This document shows positions 36,067 through 43,019 of a DNA stretch of 43,019 nucleotides, piece by piece. The translations under genes and the position numbers were made by a program. The notes under the pieces are model-generated. The model did not search any database. It was not told the origin of the DNA and worked only from the letters and a program-made list of their open reading frames with translations. The DNA lies in the NCBI GenBank assembly GCA_037179515.1, contig JAXCGZ010020812.1:137501-180519 (forward strand), read 5' to 3'. Every line of letters starts with the position of its first letter. Position 1 is the first letter of the stretch. The stretch comes from Halocaridina rubra. Taxonomy: Eukaryota > Arthropoda > Malacostraca > Decapoda > Atyidae.

Positions 36067-36864
36067 TTCTACAGCACTTTCTATGCATTCTTTGTCACTT
36101 GGTGCAAATGTGCTCTTAATATAGGTCTTACAAGTATTGATTCATTGTCTAACCCCTCCAGTAATCATTGTTCACGTGTCGTTGCATCAATTGAAACTAG
36201 TTATTAATGAGTAACACCCCCATAATAGATGACAAAAGGGGTTGTATATGCCTTATTGACTTTCAATTGGCTCTGGGCTGTGTAAATTACCCCTTTGTCA
36301 ATGAGGTTCAGCCTTTGCAACGGCACATAACCTGATTCGAATTAATCATGTCGTCTCTTAATAGTTTTACCTACTTGTTTTTTATTCTCGATGTTTCACA
36401 GGATTTTTATATTTTCTCTTCATATCTATCTTATTTTGAAGTTAGGGAAGCTTTGTTTTTCTCTTCTTTTGTCCGTGTGTCGTAGTGCTGTGCTTTATTC
36501 TCGTCTTTTCGTATTCTTTTGTTCTTTTTTTTTTCTCTTTGGTCTCTTGTTTTAATATCTCACAATATTTTAACATTTTTGTCTTTTTCTTATTTATCTT
36601 CCAATAAAACTAGGAAATCACCAGATATGTTATTCCATCAAAGTGTTTTGCAGTAATCTACACTATTCTGCGTCGTTCTATTGCCTGGAATAATCCAATA
36701 CGTCTTACGTAGACGTCATTTAAACTTTGTGTCGATTTGCATATAAAAAGCTATTTTTATTTTTAACCTCAACCTATATGGAACTTACAGACGAGGAATG
36801 GCATTGTGGGTCTTAATAAGCTTTTTTTCTGATTTTTTTTTTAAATTCTTATATCGTTAGTTTT
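36067..36864. other. Unique AT-rich DNA
   Basis: Nothing recognised. T-rich 36370-36620. Confidence 0.5.
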
Positions 36865-36893
36865 TATTATTATTGTTATTATTATTATTATTA

Positions 36894-36933
<40 letters not shown>
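36865..36933. repeat. ATT trinucleotide tract
   Basis: About 20 ATT units with two interruptions. Confidence 0.95.
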
Positions 36934-36936
<3 letters not shown>

Positions 36937-36997
36937 TTTTTTAATAATTTTGTTGGTTTTGTGACGATAATTATATACATTATCATAGCTTCATGTT

Positions 36998-37170
36998 CGT
37001 GGACGTCGTGTCCGAGTGGTAACGTTCGCGTCTTTGATTCGTCAGGTCGTGAGTTCGCAGCCCGCCACAGTCTGAGGTTACAAAGGGTATTTACTCAGGG
37101 TAACGGTCACACTTGTCAAAACCAAAGTCCTTCATAGAAAAGGGAGTCAGCCACGTATAACTTATCACAT
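36998..37170 (+). mobile_element. tRNA-derived SINE (family A), copy 2
   Basis: The head GTGTCCGAGTGGTAACG (A box) and CAGGTCGTGAGTTCGCAGCC (B box) spaces like a tRNA. It is followed by the family-A body: GCCCGCCACAGTCTGAGGTT, GGGTATTTACTCAGGGTAACGG, CCAAAGTCCTTC and GGGAGTCAGCCACGTA. It is truncated or rearranged in the middle of the body, since the CnGTcCTAGCCCTTAGTA block present in copies 1 and 3 is missing. Confidence 0.82.
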
Positions 37171-37436
37171 TATAGATTCATTTTAGATCAAGGAACGACG
37201 TATTTGCCATTTGCAACCAGGATTTCAACACTGTAAGATAAGTTGAAAATTATTCACCTTGCTAGAAATAGAAAAGAAGTGTGTTCCTTTCCAGCCCTAC
37301 CAGTTAGCAGAGAGATATCTACCTTCTTTTAGACCTTCTGGTGATGAGTTTGTTATCCCTTGCTTGCAATGAAGGGAGGGGATAAATACCTCTTCCGTGT
37401 TCCCTGAGTGTCGGGAAAGAAAGCTAAATAAGGCTG
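37171..37436. other. Spacer
   Basis: Unique sequence, nothing recognised. Confidence 0.5.
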
Positions 37437-37531
37437 ATCCTGGAAATTTTAATCCCGTCTGAATTTTCCTCCCGCAAAGAGTAATTTTTTTTGCTTTGGC
37501 TCAGCCACTCCTCTTATAAGGGTGATTATGG
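37437..37531 (+). mobile_element. Family-B repeat tail, copy
   Basis: Ends TTTGCTTTGGCTCAGCCACT, then CCTCTTATAAGGGTGATTATGG, the same tail as at 1208 and 2441. It is followed by T-rich and GATA-like sequence. Confidence 0.65.
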
Positions 37532-37555
37532 ATTTTTTTATTGATAGATATGTTG

Positions 37556-37755
37556 ATCACCTCGGCAAAGCGGTAGCGTCCTTGACTTAGAGTCGTCGGG
37601 TTGAGGGTTCATGGCCCGCCACAATGTAAGGTTAGAAAGGGTATTCACTCAAGGTAACGATTACATCTACCAAAACAAGTCCTTCGCAAGAAGGCAACCG
37701 TCCTAGCCCTTAGTAGAAAAGGGAGTCCGTGACGTAAAACCGATCACATATTGAT
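37556..37755 (+). mobile_element. tRNA-derived SINE (family A), copy 3, near full length
   Basis: The head CTCGGCAAAGCGGTAGCGTC (A box) and GGGTTGAGGGTTCATGGCC (B box) lead into GCCCGCCACAATGTAAGG, AGGTAACGATTACATCTACC, CAAGTCCTTCGCAAGAAGGC, CCGTCCTAGCCCTTAGTAGA and GGGAGTCCGTGACGTAAAAC. The tail is near ATTGATAGATAG. TTGATAGATA occurs on both sides (37541 and 37752), possibly the target-site duplication. This is the most complete copy in the window. Confidence 0.85.
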
Positions 37756-37834
37756 AGATAGGCAATAAATAGCATATTTTTCCCTGCTTTACAAGTTTAT
37801 TTATGAGTGTGACACGAGGACGGGCAAAAGAAAG

Positions 37835-38075
37835 TTCCCTCATCAGACCTGGGCACGAAGAAAACACAGAACAAAGAGAAACAGATGGGGAGTGTTGTGA
37901 CTTGTCAGATGTGAGGGAAGAATAAGAGATGTGTACGGATATCAGAGAATATTCGATGTATTTATAGGTATAAAAAGAGAACCGTAACTGAAGGAAGACT
38001 TATCATCGAGCTGTCCTGGCCAGTCCTATCTAAGTCCAAAAGACCTTCAGCTGTAGTTAAGCAACGGGCACCTGT
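37835..38075 (+). mobile_element. Dispersed family-D repeat, copy 2
   Basis: Same unit as 12961-13200 in opposite orientation; see that entry for the shared blocks. It continues to GnTGTAGTnnnGCAACGGGnnnC. No coding sequence is seen. Confidence 0.75.
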
Positions 38076-38351
38076 GCCATGGGCCAGCCTACTACATGGT
38101 TGCAGAGAGGTTTCTAATTTCCATTAGACCCTAAGCGATACTGTTGATAATTACCTACTTACATGCTGTTTAATTACCTACGTACTTACATTCTAATATA
38201 TTTTTTTTTTTTATTCTGCTTTAGCAGTTAGTTATATCCTATATGTAAAGTCTTTTGCATATTTTAAATTCTTTGTTCTTCCATTAAGGTTGGAGTCTTC
38301 TGTCTCCTTCTAGATCTTATGTTGTTCTTGTTCCTCTTTATATAAGTGTTT
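38076..38351. other. Spacer
   Basis: AT-rich and unrecognised. Confidence 0.5.
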
Positions 38352-38497
38352 ATCCTTATTCGACTAAGGGTGAACACAGACTAATTAGAGCTTGGAAATT
38401 AAGTTTGGCCTTTCCTAACGTTCCGCGGTGAACTCGAACGTGTTTTTTTCACTGCCCTAGTCGAGTGCTCTGACCACTTCGCTACCGGGGTCCCCTC
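38352..38497 (-). mobile_element. tRNA-derived SINE-like repeat (family C), copy 8
   Basis: On the minus strand: GGGGACCCCGGTAGCGAAGTGGTCAGAGC (A box), a B-box-like CGTTCGAGTTCACCGCGG, GGAACGTTAGGAAAGGCC and the tail CACCCTTAGTCGAATA. Intact order, diverged sequence. Confidence 0.75.
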
Positions 38498-39480
38498 TAG
38501 ATCGTCTGATCGTGTGATTTGTAAATACCTATGTACAATTATGGCTTTTCAAGTGTGCAGTGACTCCCAGTCCTGTTCAAGACACGACCTCACAATGTGT
38601 GAAAGATATTTGTTAATTGCTCACGCAATCGTTTTTTGAACACAATTGTGATGTGTCATGCGATTCAATTGTTGCGAAAATGATGCAGCTGCTACGGACG
38701 GGGTTGAAGATCCTTCCTTTGCCAGCCCGTTGACCTTGGAATCTCGTCCCAAACGATCGTAATCTTTGGTGTCCAATTTACGCAAATGACTCTGAAGGTG
38801 TTGTCGTTGGTGTTATTTTAATCCGATCCGTGACTGGGAGTATGACCCGGGCTGATTCTCGATATATTGTTTTTGTACAGTTTAATGCAGAGTTAATGGG
38901 GCATTGTTTTAAATGGTGGCATAAGCTAGGTCAGCCTCCTCTTGACCGTTATTATTTACATATGGCGTTTTTGTGTTTGGTTTTGCCTTTTCCGCAGTAT
39001 TATAGAACACACTCTAAACAGAGAAGGAATCGAGTATGGAAGAGATGCAGACTCTGAAGAGAGGGGAAAAGCTTGTGAGAAACAGCGACCACATATAATA
39101 ATGGGAAGGACTGTAGGTAAAAAAAAAATATGAGACAAAAAGATAGACTATAGGGTCCAAACCAACTCCCCGAGGTTCCTGTCCTAAATTCGGACAAATG
39201 GAGGGGTTTGTCTAGAGAAAGAACACTCCGTAGTTAAACCAAAACCAAAACATTAGCCTCTTAAGTATCTATAGTGAAGCAGCGACCCTATATAAGCATA
39301 AAAAAAGGTAGCTGATGTTGATGATGATGATGAGCAGCCTACTAGCTCAACTGGGAGCTGGTCCTAAGCCAAGAGCAGCTGATGATACAGCAGAAAAGAT
39401 TACTCGAAACAGCAACCAGAAAATTATTTACAAAAGCTATAAAAGGAACAATTAGTCCCGTGCGGTCAATTCCAAAATAG
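38498..39480. other. Unique DNA, no gene recognised
   Basis: Fairly balanced composition at 38560-39060. Open frames (75 codons at 38830) have no domain or splice support. A GATGATGATGATGA run lies at 39318-39331. Confidence 0.45.
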
Positions 39481-39700
39481 ACACCATGTAATTTTTAGGT
39501 GCTTAAGATGGGACTGAGGCAAAAGGCAGGTGCTTTATATGGGACTGAGCTTAACCTTAGGAATTTGTATCCAGTAATATATTAAAGCAAAGGTTAGGTT
39601 AAATTAGGTTATGTTTTAAAAGGTTACGTTATCCACGGAACAGAAATGTTTAAATGCAGGTGCTTCATCTGACATTGAGGTACATTAGGTGCTTATTTTG
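39481..39700. repeat. Degenerate tandem copies of AGGTGCTTnAnATGGGACTGAG
   Basis: Copies near 39499, 39528, 39658 and 39687. The two central ones are near identical, at about 29-bp spacing. Confidence 0.65.
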
Positions 39701-39839
39701 AGAATGATCCGTTCCTTGTAAGGTGTTATACTTCTAAATGAGGTCTTCGCCCTAGGTGATATAAAGAGAGACCCTGTGGTCTTCTTTCGAAATGAGTGAT
39801 AATAATTGAAGATACCAACACGAAAGGGACATCATTTTT

Positions 39840-39841
<2 letters not shown>

Positions 39842-39913
<72 letters not shown>
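39842..39913. repeat. AG microsatellite
   Basis: About 72 bp of AG with one GGA interruption. Confidence 0.97.
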
Positions 39914-39917
<4 letters not shown>

Positions 39918-40129
39918 AAATGAATATAGCGACGATCTAAAGTTCTAAACTCTCTTGGTGGAAGGATAGCCACCAGAACACACACACACATGCTCACACA
40001 TACATACATGCACTCGAATCCACTTCATATGAAGAAATGTACGGTTTGGAAAACTTCAAGGAGAACCCTATGAATTGAGTGAGTTTATGTTTGCGTGGTT
40101 GTGAAATAAGCCTTTAAGAATGTTTGTGA
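39914..40129. other. Spacer
   Basis: Includes a short CA run (39979-39990). Nothing else. Confidence 0.5.
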
Positions 40130-40455
40130 GATGAAAAGATGGATGTGTTAGCACTGTGTAATATAATGGTGAATGGGTAAGATTTTTGACCTGGCCATCT
40201 CCTTACAAGGTGGAAATTATGGCTCTCCTGTATAGATTGAAGTATAAAGCTTACTTTAGAGTAGGTGTAAAAGAAGTAGAAGAAGTGAGAATGTGTTAGC
40301 ATTGAGTAAAATAAAGGTATATGGGTAAGTTTTTCTTTTTACTTGGCCATCTTACATGGTGGATTTTTTTTTATTTATTTTTTTATATATTTTTTTAATT
40401 TTTAAGAACTAGAGATAGAAGCCTAATTTAGAGTCGAAGTAATAGAAGTCGAAAG
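40130..40455. repeat. About 149-bp tandem duplication carrying a family-B tail
   Basis: GTGTTAGCAnTGnGTAAnATAAnGGTnnATGGGTAAG recurs at 40146 and 40295. Each is followed by the family-B-like tail ACnTGGCCATCT...ACAaGGTGGA and AGATnGAAG. The repeat unit therefore captured a dispersed-repeat tail. Confidence 0.7.
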
Positions 40456-40854
40456 AGTGCCAAAGAATTGGGAAGGAGTCTGGCATTCAATTTGCTTTAC
40501 AGGTAGGAATAGGTAGGGGTCGAGACATCATGTTATACAGGTAGGAGTAGGTATAGGGGTCGAGAGTCGAGGGATGATCATGTGTAACTGTAGTGAACTT
40601 AACGCTGATTAATTGCCAGAGAAACTAACCCCAGTGGGTAAGAGAGGAGAGGCATTGAATTGCGGGGCATAAAAGACGATGGCTGTGGTGCTGGTCCCCT
40701 GGCAGTGGTGGTATGGATGGAATGGAAGCCACTCGTGCATATTTGAAGTGATTAGAAACTCCAGGCACGGTATATCTGGATGCTGTTGATGTGTGTGTGT
40801 GTTTTTTTTTTTTTTTTTTTGGGGGGGGGGGTAAGTGCAGTAATTATACTTACT
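40456..40854. other. Spacer with a short duplicate and homopolymers
   Basis: CAGGTAGGAnTAGGTA...GGGGTCGAGA occurs twice (40500 and 40540). T20 and G10 runs at 40803-40832. No gene. Confidence 0.55.
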
Positions 40855-41600
40855 TTGAAGTGTTCATACATTCCTTTACCAGTTAACCTGGAGGTCACCA
40901 AATTCTTTTAGAATTTTAATGTTGGTGTTTGGTAATCACACATCACATATCGAAAGTTTAGGATATGTGTTTATATCCTCCTTTACAAATTATCAGAGCG
41001 GTTTCTAAATTTTATAAGATCCCTGTGATTCTTTTTACTAATCTCAACTATTTTTTTTATTCAAATAACTGTACATGGGGATACGTGCACAATGGGCACT
41101 CCCAGTGATATTGCAGTTGTTAAACATTACAATCTATATTTAGTCATGCATAAATAAAATAATAATAAAATTTGCCATTCATTTAGATATCATAGCAAGT
41201 AATTAAGAATAAATATGTATGTAACTATTGACAGTCTTTTTTGTGTGAGTATTTTCTGCTACACCAGTAATCATGATATTTCTAAGTTCTTTAGACTTTC
41301 ATTTGTGCTGTTTTGGTAGTCCCCTATCACCCGATGGATGTCATGGTTATATGATTATTTTCCCTTTTATCTCTTGTCCTAGATATTTCTGAAATCTTTT
41401 AGAACTTCCGAAGGGCGGTTTTCTAATCTCAGAATCACTCACTGAGAGTCTTGGGTTAGATTTGACTTACTCCTTTACCAGTGGTCATAGATGTTTTTTA
41501 AGTTCTTTTAGAACTTGAGAGTTGCAGTGTCCTAATCTCAAATCCCCTATTGAGAATCTTGGTTATGTTTGTATTCCCTTCCCAACCATATTGCTAAAAT
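40855..41600. repeat. Degenerate minisatellite, period about 130 bp
   Basis: Recurring TCCTTTACCAGTnnTCAtAGATnTTTnTnAAnTTCTTTTAGAACTTnnnA and CTAATCTCAnAATCnCnnAnTGAGAnTCTTGGnTnnnTTTG. The best-preserved units are at 41380-41580, with more diverged ones upstream. Confidence 0.7.
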
Positions 41601-42079
41601 GGTATTTGAACTTCTCTCAGAGCTTATTACATGTAGTATCTGCTGGAAGATACGCGTAGCTCTGGATTCAACTACCTCGAAGGTCACAATACATACATGA
41701 AATACAAAACAGCATGGAAGGGTAGTATCATATATGTGTTCAAATATGTATAAATACGTACCAAGTACATTCAGGGTCACATAATTATAATAGTTATAAA
41801 TGCAATAATAAAAATGAATGCTAATTTAACTATCATAAATAGCTTATTAAAGTGTAATAGAGATAATTTAAGATAGGGACATAACCACATGACATGAAGA
41901 AGAAATTGCTGCCAGTCATGGATACATGTGGTGATAATGATGGGGGGGATGGGAGGGTGGGCTCCTGGGTATTGGTGGGTATAGGAGGTCCTGGAAGGTT
42001 TCGAGTTTCATGGACCGGGAGATTATTTCTTTGTGATTCCATCTGGTCTCATTTTTATCTCACCTTTAGTTTTTCTTTT
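41601..42079. other. Unique DNA
   Basis: A 151-codon frame beginning at 41894 is G/V/R-rich at first and then runs into the AG tract. No exon signals. Confidence 0.45.
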
Positions 42080-42195
42080 AACTGTTTATCTTTTCCCCAC
42101 AATATCAAAGAATCTTGGCTCCCGTTTTGGGGTTGTCTGAATGTTATGATTGAAACAGGCTTTGCAGTTAATGATGCAGTGATTTTTTTTAATGC

Positions 42196-42255
<60 letters not shown>

Positions 42256-42554
42256 TGTTATTGTCTTGACTTACAGTACTCCCCTCCAGAACTGTTTTTC
42301 ATTTTTCACAATATCAAAGAATATAAGGTTCCCATTTTGCGTTTATTGACTTGGGATAATTGAATAGGACGTTTTTGCATTTAAATAAGTGATTGTTGTT
42401 TGTAATGTAAAGAAAAAAGTTTTATTTCCTTGGCTTACAGAATTCGCCTCCAGAAGTCATTCATTTTCTCGGGTATCATAGTAACTAGATTTTTATAATA
42501 TTTTGCTATTGAAACACGTTAAATATGAAGGTGAAAAGGTTGTTTGTTGATATG

Positions 42555-42630
<76 letters not shown>

Positions 42631-42728
42631 CTTATCTCCTATGCTAGCAGTATTGCCCCTGGGACTGATTTGTCACTAGATCTTTGTTTCTTTACCCACA
42701 GTAACAAGAAAATATGTGAATAGTTACC

Positions 42729-42793
<65 letters not shown>

Positions 42794-42860
42794 TATCGCC
42801 TAGTCTTGAAGGATTTGCCCCCGGACTTTGGCCTCTCACAATTACCAACATTTGTCACCG
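42080..42860. repeat. Tandem array whose units each contain an AG tract
   Basis: AG tracts (42198-42251, 42556-42628, 42733-42789) are each followed by ATTnTTATnnnCTtGnCTTnCAGnAnTnnCCnCC and, for the first unit, CACAATATCAAAGAATnTnnGnnnCCnnTTTTG. The same post-AG phrase occurs without an AG tract at 42430-42455. The unit is therefore older than, or has lost, some AG expansions. Confidence 0.72.
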
Positions 42861-43019
42861 TCTTCCCTGTCTCATAACCCATCTTACACCTCTTCTTCCC
42901 AACCCAACCCCCCACTTTACTCCTCTCCCTCCTCCATCTCCTTAACACCTCCATCCCATCCCTCCCAAGCTCATACACCTTTCTGTTCTCTTCGAGTTAC
43001 TTCTTCCTATCCCCCCATA
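42861..43019. other. C-rich right edge
   Basis: Pyrimidine-rich CCTCC/CCATCC sequence to the end of the window, perhaps another degenerate array. Nothing coding. Confidence 0.5.

Noticed and set aside
37000..37068. A functional tRNA gene
   Set aside because: A and B boxes are present but the acceptor stem does not pair and a SINE body follows directly; it is a tRNA-derived SINE head.

Overview
This window looks like AT-rich, repeat-saturated nuclear DNA of an animal, most likely a decapod crustacean such as a shrimp or prawn. That is an inference. It rests on the very dense long dinucleotide tracts (AG/CT, AT, AC) and AAT/ATT tracts (about 8% of the window, summing the tracts listed here), tRNA-derived SINE-like repeats, a 5'-truncated LINE, one consensus spliced exon, and a short CCTAA run matching the arthropod telomere motif. 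Nothing looks bacterial: there are no operons or closely packed long reading frames. || Gene content is minimal. The only convincing host coding sequence is one short GC-rich exon at 17422-17619 (+). It has a good polypyrimidine tract and AG acceptor, an ATG at 17448, a signal-peptide-like hydrophobic stretch and a perfect AAG|GTAAGT donor. It is probably the first coding exon of a secreted or membrane protein whose remaining exons lie in or beyond long introns. I could not identify the protein or a second exon. The other recognisable protein sequence is the C-terminal part of a non-LTR reverse transcriptase (29092-29883), with its 3' UTR and polyadenylation signal. || Layout. 0-3 kb: a palindrome with microsatellites in its arms, two family-B repeats and long AT/AG tracts. 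3-10 kb: degenerate minisatellites, two palindromic TTAA-flanked (piggyBac-type) MITEs, a perfect 60-bp fold-back, CT-rich arrays and a half MITE. 10-16 kb: compound microsatellites, a 70-bp-class minisatellite and a 29-bp minisatellite beside its diverged relative. 16-24 kb: AAT/CTA tracts, the exon and its presumed intron. 24-31 kb: SINE fragments, long AT tracts, the LINE between two CT tracts and more minisatellite. 31-35.4 kb: a splice-acceptor-like minisatellite, partly duplicated about 1.9 kb away, and a complex 490-bp inverted repeat. 35.4-43 kb: a cluster of tRNA-derived SINEs, a dispersed element shared with 13 kb, then tandem arrays that carry AG tracts inside their units. || No genes act together here. 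The window is best read as intronic or intergenic DNA built by successive rounds of tandem duplication, SINE/MITE/LINE insertion and microsatellite expansion. The most interesting signals are structural: palindromic elements broken at their apex beside microsatellites, SINE-like tails leading into microsatellites, and paired arrays derived from a common unit.
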